Translations under genes and position numbers: made by a program
In this document: positions 8,099 to 15,422 of the stretch, one piece after another
How positions within the stretch are numbered: position 1 is the stretch's first letter
How the letters are laid out: every line of letters begins with the position of its first letter
Notes under the pieces: generated by a model
The model's database searches: none
What the model saw: the letters and a program-made list of their open reading frames with translations, nothing else
What the model was told of the DNA's origin: nothing
Assembly (NCBI GenBank): GCA_012270045.1
Contig: JAAXJC010000105.1
Span: 1-34,701, forward strand
DNA length: 34,701 nucleotides
DNA from: Luminiphilus sp.
GTDB lineage: Bacteria; Pseudomonadota; Gammaproteobacteria; Pseudomonadales; Halieaceae
Reading direction: 5' to 3'

Positions 8099-9559
8099 AT
8101 GCCAGCACCCTCCCGATCCCAACCGATGGCCACCCCGGGTCCGCTACCCCGCGCTATCGATCTGCTTGCCGATCTCGAAGGAGGCGCAATTTCTGCCGTT
8201 GCCTTGCTGGAGCAGACCTACCAGCGCATCGCCGAACAAAACCCAGGGGTCAATGCCATCTGCACCCTCAAACCCATGGAGCAGGTGCTACCCAAGGCCG
8301 AGGCCGTGGATGCGGCCCGGGCCCAGGGGCAACCACTGCCGCCCCTGGCCGGGCTGCCCATGGCCATCAAGGACCTCGCCAACGTCCAAGGGCTACCCAC
8401 CACCATGGGGTCACCGATCCTGGCGCAGCACATGCCTGAGGAAGATGCCCTTTTTGTATCGCGCCTGAAAGCCGCAGGGGCTCTTATCATTGGCAAAACC
8501 AATACGCCGGAATTCGGCGCCGGCTCGAACACCTTCAACCCCCTGTTTGGCAGCACCAAAAACCCCTGGGACCTGTCCAAAGTCGCCGGCGGCAGTTCCG
8601 GCGGTGCGGCGGCGGCGCTGGCTGCCGGCATGGTGGCCCTTGCGGACGGCTCGGACATGGGGGGCTCCCTGCGTAACCCGGCTGCCTACTGCAATGTGGT
8701 CGGACTGCGACCCACCCTGGGCCGGGTTCCCTCCCCGCCCCTGCACGCCGAGACCTTCACCCGCATGTCGGTGGAGGGTCCCATGGCGCGTACCGTTGAA
8801 GATTGCGCCCTGCTGCTGCAAGTCATGGCCGGACCGGATAAGCGGGATGCCCTGTCCTTGTCAGTGACGCCGCTGGCAGCAGGCGAGCCTTTGGTACGGG
8901 ACATACGGGATCTACGACTGGCCTGGGCGCCACGTCCCGCGGGTCTGCCCGTCGAGCGCCCCGTCGCCTCGGTGCTGGGTGGCGCGGTGCAGCGGCTATG
9001 GCAGTTGTGCCCGAACATTGAGGAGATAACCCTGAACGAACTGACGGGTGCCATGGCCGTGTTCGGAACCCTGCGCGCTGCCGCCTTCGCCCAGTTGCTG
9101 GGCGAACTTTACGCCAGCGACGCCGACGCAATGAAGGCGACCTTGAGGGGCAACATCGAACTGGGCCTGGCACTGTCCCGGCTCGACATCGATGTCGCCG
9201 AGGAGCAGCGCGCCAGGATGCTGGCAGCCCTGGCGTCCCTGTTTGAACGCTTTGATTACCTGCTGCTGCCGGTCACCCAGGTAATGCCTTTCGAAGCCAA
9301 CATCGAGTATCCGCGCCATGTCGATGGCCAGGCCATGTCGAGTTATATTGAGTGGATGGCCAGTTGTTGCATCATGAGTCCCTTCGGCGTGCCCTGCCTG
9401 TCGGTGCCCGCCGGTTTCAGCCCTGAGGGACTGCCGGTGGGTCTGCAGATTGTTGGACGACCCGGTGATGACTGGGGCGTACTCCAACTCGCCTATGCGT
9501 TTCAGGAGCACACCGGGCACTGGCGGCGGTCACCGCCCACCGTGAAGGCTACGTCTTGA
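8099..9559 (+). CDS. Amidase-signature family hydrolase (cytoplasmic)
   Basis: This is an amidase-signature enzyme using a Ser-cisSer-Lys triad to hydrolyse carboxylic amides. With the ATG at 8099 the protein has 486 residues, and the triad is visible as Lys91 (MAIKDLANVQG), cis-Ser166 (GGSSGGAAAA) and Ser190 (DMGGSLRNPA), with the standard 24-residue serine spacing. No signal peptide is seen. Upstream open frame exists to 7958 and another ATG lies at 8126; the start is uncertain because ribosome-binding sites are weak. It overlaps the AtoE-like permease gene by 4 bases, so uptake and hydrolysis are probably coupled. The substrate is unknown. GatA is unlikely because gatB and gatC are absent nearby. 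Confidence 0.88.
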   Translation: MPAPSRSQPMATPGPLPRAIDLLADLEGGAISAVALLEQTYQRIAEQNPGVNAICTLKPMEQVLPKAEAVDAARAQGQPLPPLAGLPMAIKDLANVQGLPTTMGSPILAQHMPEEDALFVSRLKAAGALIIGKTNTPEFGAGSNTFNPLFGSTKNPWDLSKVAGGSSGGAAAALAAGMVALADGSDMGGSLRNPAAYCNVVGLRPTLGRVPSPPLHAETFTRMSVEGPMARTVEDCALLLQVMAGPDKRDALSLSVTPLAAGEPLVRDIRDLRLAWAPRPAGLPVERPVASVLGGAVQRLWQLCPNIEEITLNELTGAMAVFGTLRAAAFAQLLGELYASDADAMKATLRGNIELGLALSRLDIDVAEEQRARMLAALASLFERFDYLLLPVTQVMPFEANIEYPRHVDGQAMSSYIEWMASCCIMSPFGVPCLSVPAGFSPEGLPVGLQIVGRPGDDWGVLQLAYAFQEHTGHWRRSPPTVKATS

Positions 9560-10911
9560 CCTGGGTTGAACGCTTCCAGAGCGCCATCGAAGAGCGGCTG
9601 CCCGACCCACTGACCTTTGCGGTTGCGCTCACGGCACTGATGGCCGTACTCGCCCTGGGGCTAACGCCGACCCCTCCGGCCAGCCTGTTGCTGAAATGGG
9701 GCGATTCCCTGAGTTCACTGCTGGCGTTCACCATGCAGATCGGGCTGACCATTATCCTTGCCTACGTGCTGTCCCAAACATCCCTGATGCAGCGTGGTCT
9801 GGTCAAACTCGCGCGCCTGGCGAGGACCGCCAACCAGGCTTACATACTGGTGATTGTCACCGCCGCGGCTTTTTACCTCATTTCCTGGCCCCTGGGGCCC
9901 ATCGCGGGCGCCCTGGTGGCCCGAGAGATTGCCCGGGGAGCCCAGGCGCGCAACATTGCCGTGCACTACCCGCTGCTGGCATCAGGCGCCCTGGCCGGCT
10001 ATGCGGTGTGGGAGATGGGCTACTCCTCGTCGGTAGCCCTGGCGGTCGCCACCGCCGGCAACCCGACGGAAGCGGTTATCGGTCGACTCATACCCATACA
10101 GGAAACCCTGCTTACCTCATGGAATCTGCTGACCATCCCCGCCGTACTGGCCGTCATTGTCGGCACCGTGTTGTTGCTGCATCGGCAATTTGCCCTGACC
10201 GGCCCCCACATCCCTGATGATCTGGTGACGCCGCTGGGTAATCAAACCCAATCAAATAGGGAAACCGGTGACAAGCGGTGGGTCATGGCCGACACCGAGG
10301 GACCCAGAGCCCTGTCAGTGATCACGGGGCTCCTGATCGGTGCCTATGTAATCGTCTGGTTCCTGGAGCGCGGCATGAGCCTTGAACTGAACGTGGTCAA
10401 CTGGTCCTTTCTCGCCCTGGGACTGTTGCTGGTGCGCTCGTTACCCCATTACAGCGCGCTGTTTGCCGAGGGCGCGCGTATCGCAGCGCCGACCCTGCTC
10501 CAGTACCCGCTGTATGCAGGCATGATGGGCATGGCCATACAGAGCGGTTTGGCGCAGCAGTTCACGGACTTTCTGGTGGGGGTGGCGAGTCAGGTCACCC
10601 TGCCCGTCATCGCTTTTCTGTCCGCAGGGCTGATCAATATCTTCATCCCCTCGGGCGGCGCCCAATGGGCGCTGCAGGGCCCCGCCTTCATAGAGGCAGC
10701 GAAAGCCCTGGACGTGGACCTGGGCCTGATCGCCATGTCCGTGGCCTACGGCGATCAGTGGACCAACCTGATCCAACCCTTCGTCGCCATTCCCCTGCTC
10801 GCACTGACAGGGTTGAGGCTGAAACATATTTTCGGTTTTGCCCTGGTGCTGTGTGCAACCACCAGCCTGCCACTGATGCTGGGGTTGATACTGGGTAACT
10901 CAATGAGCTGA
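9556..10911 (+). CDS. AtoE-family short-chain fatty acid transporter
   Basis: This 451-residue inner-membrane permease belongs to the AtoE family, whose E. coli member is the proposed short-chain fatty acid uptake protein. Similarity is visible along the length: RLPDPLTFAVALTALMAVLAL at the start, WGDSLSSLLAFTMQIGL, the central TAGNPTEAVIGRLIPIQETL, IFIPSGGAQWALQGPAF, and AYGDQWTNLIQPFVAIPLLAL near the end. About ten hydrophobic segments are seen. The TTG start overlaps the amidase stop as TTGA, a stop-start coupling. Downstream it faces the HDAC-like gene with 20 bases between them. It may import the amide substrate or export or import the released acid; direction and substrate cannot be read from sequence. 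Confidence 0.87.
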   Translation: MTWVERFQSAIEERLPDPLTFAVALTALMAVLALGLTPTPPASLLLKWGDSLSSLLAFTMQIGLTIILAYVLSQTSLMQRGLVKLARLARTANQAYILVIVTAAAFYLISWPLGPIAGALVAREIARGAQARNIAVHYPLLASGALAGYAVWEMGYSSSVALAVATAGNPTEAVIGRLIPIQETLLTSWNLLTIPAVLAVIVGTVLLLHRQFALTGPHIPDDLVTPLGNQTQSNRETGDKRWVMADTEGPRALSVITGLLIGAYVIVWFLERGMSLELNVVNWSFLALGLLLVRSLPHYSALFAEGARIAAPTLLQYPLYAGMMGMAIQSGLAQQFTDFLVGVASQVTLPVIAFLSAGLINIFIPSGGAQWALQGPAFIEAAKALDVDLGLIAMSVAYGDQWTNLIQPFVAIPLLALTGLRLKHIFGFALVLCATTSLPLMLGLILGNSMS

Positions 10912-10931
10912 AAAAACAGCGCGCCACGGCT

Positions 10932-12047
10932 TCAAACACCAAGACCCGCGAGGGCGGCTTTCGCTGCGTCAATGGCGGCCTGTTGGTGGGGTTGCAGGTC
11001 CTGCCCGCCCAGACCGGCATGCAGGGGCAGGAACGGATCCTCGGTGCCGGTGCTGTGGCCCGACAGCGCCTCCATGACCGCCAACCCGAAGAAAGGCACG
11101 GTCCAACTGTTATAGCCGCCTTCATGGGTCATCAGCAAGCGACCACCGCAATGACGATCCGCCGCGGCCAACAATTTCCCGGTCAGGCTGCGGTAGCCAT
11201 CGCTGTGCATCTGCATGCGTCCCAGAGGATCGTAGGCTCCGGCATCGAAACCGCTGGGCACGATGATCAACTCGGGGGCAAAGGCATCCAATGCCGGTAT
11301 CACAACCTGGTCGAAGGCCGCCTCATAGGCACCAACACCTGAGCCGGGGGGCAGCGGTACGTTGACATTAAAGCCCTCACCCGGCCCCTCGCCCATTTCG
11401 TGCACGTGTCCCGAATCCGGAGGGAAGCAATTGTCCTGATGCACCGAGATGGTGAGCGCCCGGGGGTCATCGTAAAAGGCGCTCTGGGTACCGTTGCCGT
11501 GGTGCACGTCCCAGTCAACGTAGGCAATACGTTCCATGCCCATGGTCTCAAAAGCGTGGAACCCGGCCAGTGCCGCGTTGCCAAAAATACAGAAACCCAT
11601 GCCCTCGCCGGCGATCGCATGATGCCCCGGCGGACGTACCAGGGCGTAGGCGTTGTCGATGTCACCCGCCACAATGGCCTCCAGGGCAGCGAGCACACCG
11701 CCCGCTGACAGCATGGCGATCTCATAGCTGCCCCGGCCCGCCGGCGTAAAGAATCCCGCATCGCCGCCGGTGCCGGCGCTGATTTCCTGCACATTCTTGA
11801 GATGCTCCGGGGTATGGAAGCGCAGAATTTCTGCCTCCGTGGCGGCCCGGGGTTTGATGTGCTGCACCACTTCGGCCATGCCAGTGACTTCCATCAGGTT
11901 ACGGAATCGGCGCTTGGTCTCCGGGTTCTCGGCATGAATATCCGGTTGTACCGGATTGCCATAGGGCATGGGGCCCGCGTAATTGCCAGTGTCGTGCCAC
12001 ATGTACAGTTCATGGCATACAAAGCCGGTTCGTCGTTGTGCCGTCAT
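10932..12047 (-). CDS. Class II histone-deacetylase-like amidohydrolase (HDAH)
   Basis: This Zn-dependent deacetylase-fold enzyme resembles the bacterial HDAH from strain FB188. It has 371 residues. Motifs: RPPGHHAIAGEGMGF (catalytic His142/His143), YVDWDVHHGNGT (Zn ligands Asp180 and His182), SGFDAGAYDPLG (Zn ligand Asp268) and HEGGYN (transition-state Tyr312). No signal peptide is present, so it is cytoplasmic. Family members remove acetyl or other acyl groups from amines such as acetylpolyamines or acyl-lysine. The ATG at 12047 has GGAG about 8 bases upstream. It is the last gene of the amidohydrolase-amidase-HDAH set, 21 bases after the Tat amidase, hinting at a small N-acylated amine as substrate (inference). 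Confidence 0.9.
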   Translation of the reverse strand: MTAQRRTGFVCHELYMWHDTGNYAGPMPYGNPVQPDIHAENPETKRRFRNLMEVTGMAEVVQHIKPRAATEAEILRFHTPEHLKNVQEISAGTGGDAGFFTPAGRGSYEIAMLSAGGVLAALEAIVAGDIDNAYALVRPPGHHAIAGEGMGFCIFGNAALAGFHAFETMGMERIAYVDWDVHHGNGTQSAFYDDPRALTISVHQDNCFPPDSGHVHEMGEGPGEGFNVNVPLPPGSGVGAYEAAFDQVVIPALDAFAPELIIVPSGFDAGAYDPLGRMQMHSDGYRSLTGKLLAAADRHCGGRLLMTHEGGYNSWTVPFFGLAVMEALSGHSTGTEDPFLPLHAGLGGQDLQPHQQAAIDAAKAALAGLGV

Positions 12048-12068
12048 GGAGTGTCTCCGTTGCTTGTC

Positions 12069-13574
12069 CTATTGACCCGACCAAACCCGGGGCCGACGCT
12101 GGCGCCAGGGGTTGGCCCGCTCCATCTGCGCCGCCAGTGCCAGCAGCAGGCTATCGTTGCCACTGGCAGCTGACAACATCACGCCAATGGGCAGACCACC
12201 CTCGCTGAGTGCGAAGGGCACCGCCATGGAGGGTTGCCCGGTCATGTTGTAAAGATGGGTGAAGGCTGAAACCGCCTTGAATCGAGCCGTATAAGACGCC
12301 AGGTCATCCCCAGCCCGATAGGTGATGGCATCCAGCGCTGGCGCCGGCGTCGCAGCGACGGGTTGCAGTATAAGGTCGTAGCGCCGGTGGAAGCGCGCCA
12401 GGTCGAAACCAAACTGATGCATCAGCTGCAGCGCGCCGGCTACATCCGCCCCAGTGTATTTCGCCCCCTCGCGCCGGATCATATGGGTCATGGGCTCCAG
12501 TTCCTTCGGGGCTATTTCCCGACCCCGGCTCAGTGCCACGTAATCCAGCCAGGCGGTCATATCGCTGGCGATAAGGGTGTTCTGCACCTGATTGAGCAGC
12601 GCGTAGTCGGTTCCCGGAGCCGCCTCCTCCACCGTGTGTCCCAGGGATTGCAGCAGCTCGCCTGCCGCCACCACTGCTCCTCTCACCTCAGGATCCAGGG
12701 CTACAGCGGGTTCTGTCAGGTTTAGCGCCACCCGCAGCGGTTTCGGGTCGACCAGGGTGGCGGCAAAAAAACCGGTGTTCGCCAGGCCCTGCCCATAGGG
12801 CGCTCCCGGCTGGTAACCGGCGATCGACTCCAGCATCAGGGCACTGTCCCGCACTGTTCGGGTCACCACATGTCCTACCGACATACCCGTGCCCCTGCCC
12901 CCCGGGGTTAAGCCGCGGGTGGGTTTGAGGCCAAACAGGCCGCAAAAGGTGGCGGGCACCCTTATGGAGCCGCCGCCGTCGGTGGCGTGGGCCATGGGAA
13001 TCACGCCGCTGGCAACAGCCGCCGCTGAGCCGCCGCTGGAGCCACCGGTGCTATGGGCGGTGTTCCAGGGATTCAGGCAGTCCCCGAGGAAATCCCCCTC
13101 GGTGGTCAGGGCCAGGCCAAACTCCGGGGTATTGGTCTTACCGAAGATCACCAGTCCGGCGTCCTTGAAGCGACGCACGATGGTTGAATCGGCCGTGGCC
13201 AGGGCGTTGGCATTCAAGGCCGAGCCCGCGCTGGTTACCGTACCCGCCAGTTCTACACCCAGATCCTTGAGGAGGAAAGGCACACCCGAAAAAGCACCCT
13301 GGGGCAGCGGATTGCCCACTGTGGCCAGGGCCTGCTCGATATGGTCCTGGGCAAGCAGGTTCAACTGGGGGTTGACCCGCCGCAGCCGTGTGACGGCCTC
13401 TGTCAGCAATTCACCGGGGGTCGCCCTACCGGTGGCGATCCAATGGGCCATGGTGGTCCCATCCGCACCGTCCCAGCTGGCAGCGGCATCCCCTACCGCG
13501 GCCAGCAGCCGGGGACTGAGGGTTAATGCCAGGCTCCCGGCAAGGAAGTCACGGCGGCCCAGGGCGGCTTTCAT
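12069..13574 (-). CDS. Tat-exported amidase-signature hydrolase
   Basis: From the ATG at 13574 the protein has 501 residues. A twin-arginine signal is seen: GRRDFLAGSLALTLSPRLLAA, with RRxFL at residues 7-11 and a hydrophobic stretch ending near residue 26, so the folded enzyme should be periplasmic. The amidase triad is complete: Lys103 (FLLKDLG), cis-Ser179 (GGSSGGSAAA) and Ser203 (DGGGSIRVPA). A TTG at 13601 would add 9 residues overlapping the upstream gene; the ATG is preferred because it puts the twin arginine close to the N-terminus. It sits 10 bases after the lipoprotein amidohydrolase and 21 before the HDAH. It differs clearly from the amidase at 8099, so it is not a recent duplicate. 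Confidence 0.9.
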   Translation of the reverse strand: MKAALGRRDFLAGSLALTLSPRLLAAVGDAAASWDGADGTTMAHWIATGRATPGELLTEAVTRLRRVNPQLNLLAQDHIEQALATVGNPLPQGAFSGVPFLLKDLGVELAGTVTSAGSALNANALATADSTIVRRFKDAGLVIFGKTNTPEFGLALTTEGDFLGDCLNPWNTAHSTGGSSGGSAAAVASGVIPMAHATDGGGSIRVPATFCGLFGLKPTRGLTPGGRGTGMSVGHVVTRTVRDSALMLESIAGYQPGAPYGQGLANTGFFAATLVDPKPLRVALNLTEPAVALDPEVRGAVVAAGELLQSLGHTVEEAAPGTDYALLNQVQNTLIASDMTAWLDYVALSRGREIAPKELEPMTHMIRREGAKYTGADVAGALQLMHQFGFDLARFHRRYDLILQPVAATPAPALDAITYRAGDDLASYTARFKAVSAFTHLYNMTGQPSMAVPFALSEGGLPIGVMLSAASGNDSLLLALAAQMERANPWRQRRPRVWSGQ

Positions 13575-13584
13575 GGGTTTGCCG

Positions 13585-15348
13585 TCACGGGCTGGCCGCA
13601 AACACCTGGCGGCCCCGGAACCAGGTCTGCCTTGGCGCCGTCTCCGAGACGTCTTCGATGGCGACTTGGTGCAGGTCCTGGTTAAGCACTACAAAGTCCG
13701 CGGACTTACCCACCGCGATTGCGCCGGCCCGGTCCTCCAGCCCCATGATCAGCGCCGGCTGGGTGGTCCAGAGCAGAATCGCCTCGTCCAGGGTAACTGC
13801 CTGCTCCGCCCAGAAGGTCGCGTCAGAGCCATTGGTGGGGTGGCGGCGAGTCACCAGCGACTCTATGGCCGGCCAGGGGTTCATATCCGCTGCCGCTGCT
13901 GGCCAGTCAGAGCCGCCATTCACCAGCGCCCCGGAGTCCAGCAGTGCCCGGGTTGGCCAGTACTCGGCGCCCCGGGGCATGCCCACTGCCTGCACCACGG
14001 ATTCTATGATGGGGCGCGGGTACCACAGGTAGGGCGTAAAATCGGCAACCGCATTCAGGGCCTGGAAACGATCCAGATCGGCCGGATCAATATAACCCGC
14101 GTGGGCCAGGGAAATCGGCGTACCGGGGCCACCATTGGCCTGCCGGGCACCGGCGATGGCATCCAGGGCAACCCGAACAGCGCCGTCCCCGGCGGTGTGA
14201 ATTTTGATCAGATAGCCCGCCGCATCAAACCGGCTCACCGCGGCATTGAGTTCTTCAGTCTCTATCATCTGCATACCCAGGGTCGGCTCGGGATGCATGT
14301 CGTCGGTGGTGTACGGGGCCACCATCAGGGCCGAGCGGGACGCTGTCGGCACGCCATCAAGGAAAAACTTGATGGCCTTGGCGTGGACGTTGGCGGTTCC
14401 GTATCGGGATACCCGGGCATCGTAGGCCGTCACGGGTTCCAGGGGTTGTGGCTCACCGCCATGGCCATAACTCTGCTGATACAGCACCGCATGCACCGAC
14501 AACTGGCCCGCATCATCGGCGCTCTTGTAGGCCTGCATTGCCGCTTCAGGCACCCGCGCATCGCCCCAGGCGGTCACGCCAAAGCCGTTGGCAATAGTCG
14601 ACGCGGTGGCCACCGCCGCCGCTTTCTGGGCGGGGCTGTAGGGGGGAATAATCGAGTACACGACACCGGCAGCCGCCTCCAGCAGGACGCCATTGGGTAT
14701 GCCCTGCTCGTCCCGGACAAACACGCCCCCCGTGGGGTCAGCGGTGTCAGGACTGAGGGCCACGCCGGCAAGCTCCAGGGCCCGCGTATTAGCCCAGCCG
14801 TGGTGGGCGGAATCATCGTCCAGGAACACCGGATGGTCGCCGCTGACCGCATCGAGGAAAGCCCTGGGGGATTCGATGTCGTTGTCGACAAAGAAATTGC
14901 TGTTCCACTGGCCACCTACAATCCACTCGGGGGCACCGTCGGCTTCGGCGCAGGACTTGATGGTCGCCGCCAGTTGCTCAGGGGTTGTGTCAAAGGAGAA
15001 ATTACAGCTGTACAACACCTTTTCCCCGCCCTGGAAGGGATGCACATGGGCGTCAATCAGTCCTGGCAGCACCGCGGCACCACCCGCATCGATGATGGCC
15101 GTGCCCGCACCTGTAACCGCGTCCATATCGGTGTTGGAGCCCACTTTCAGAAACGCGCCGTCCTTAACCGCGAACGCCTGCACCCGACTGCTGGAGGAAC
15201 CATCGGTGTAGACACTGCCATTGATCAGCACCGTATCGGCAACCGGATCATTGACTGCTGTTTGCTGGGAGGGGGCCTCACGTTCACCGCAGCCGGACAA
15301 GACGAAAAGCCCGGTCAGGCAGCAGAGCCATTTATTTGCTGATGTCAT
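13585..15348 (-). CDS. Lipoprotein metal-dependent amidohydrolase (YtcJ/amidohydrolase-3 type)
   Basis: The 587-residue protein begins with a lipoprotein signal, KWLCCLTGLFVLSGC, with lipobox LSGC and predicted lipidated Cys20. It should be anchored in the cell envelope facing the periplasm. The mature part is an amidohydrolase-3 family enzyme: VLPGLIDAHVHPFQGG holds the HxH metal site (His101, His103), with later IHTAGDGAV and GGSDWPAAAADMNP supplying the expected His and Asp. Related proteins are annotated as formamidases or exoenzyme-regulatory amidohydrolases; the true substrate is unknown. It is the first gene after the terminator that follows the TonB receptor, with GAGGCG just before the ATG, and probably leads an operon with the Tat amidase and HDAH genes. 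Confidence 0.88.
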   Translation of the reverse strand: MTSANKWLCCLTGLFVLSGCGEREAPSQQTAVNDPVADTVLINGSVYTDGSSSSRVQAFAVKDGAFLKVGSNTDMDAVTGAGTAIIDAGGAAVLPGLIDAHVHPFQGGEKVLYSCNFSFDTTPEQLAATIKSCAEADGAPEWIVGGQWNSNFFVDNDIESPRAFLDAVSGDHPVFLDDDSAHHGWANTRALELAGVALSPDTADPTGGVFVRDEQGIPNGVLLEAAAGVVYSIIPPYSPAQKAAAVATASTIANGFGVTAWGDARVPEAAMQAYKSADDAGQLSVHAVLYQQSYGHGGEPQPLEPVTAYDARVSRYGTANVHAKAIKFFLDGVPTASRSALMVAPYTTDDMHPEPTLGMQMIETEELNAAVSRFDAAGYLIKIHTAGDGAVRVALDAIAGARQANGGPGTPISLAHAGYIDPADLDRFQALNAVADFTPYLWYPRPIIESVVQAVGMPRGAEYWPTRALLDSGALVNGGSDWPAAAADMNPWPAIESLVTRRHPTNGSDATFWAEQAVTLDEAILLWTTQPALIMGLEDRAGAIAVGKSADFVVLNQDLHQVAIEDVSETAPRQTWFRGRQVFAASP

Positions 15349-15378
15349 AGGACGCCTCGCAACCCTTTTATTATTGAT

Positions 15379-15402
15379 AAAAAAGGGGCCGGATAGGGCC
15401 CC
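15379..15402 (-). terminator. Rho-independent terminator after the TonB-dependent receptor
   Basis: On the minus strand GGGGCC (15402-15397), a six-base loop and GGCCCC (15390-15385) form a perfect six-pair GC stem followed by TTTTTT (15384-15379). It starts about 20 bases past the receptor stop codon. It should end the receptor transcript, though leakage into the amidohydrolase operon is possible. Confidence 0.85.
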
Positions 15403-15422
15403 TGGGTTTGTTCAGCTGCCGG

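Noticed and set aside
8099-9559. GatA subunit of the tRNA-dependent amidotransferase
   Set aside because: The organism has a glnS gene, no gatB or gatC is adjacent, and the gene is coupled to a permease under a MarR-type regulator.
10912-10934. TTTTTT tract after the HDAC-like gene as an intrinsic terminator
   Set aside because: The preceding bases form only a three-pair stem with mismatches, so the hairpin is not credible despite the U-tract.
12889-15342. An 817-codon open frame on the plus strand across the amidase and amidohydrolase genes
   Set aside because: It is antisense to two genes with complete catalytic motifs and signal peptides. Its translation is low-complexity (rich in Gly, Arg, Pro, His) with no recognisable domain, as expected from GC-rich third positions.
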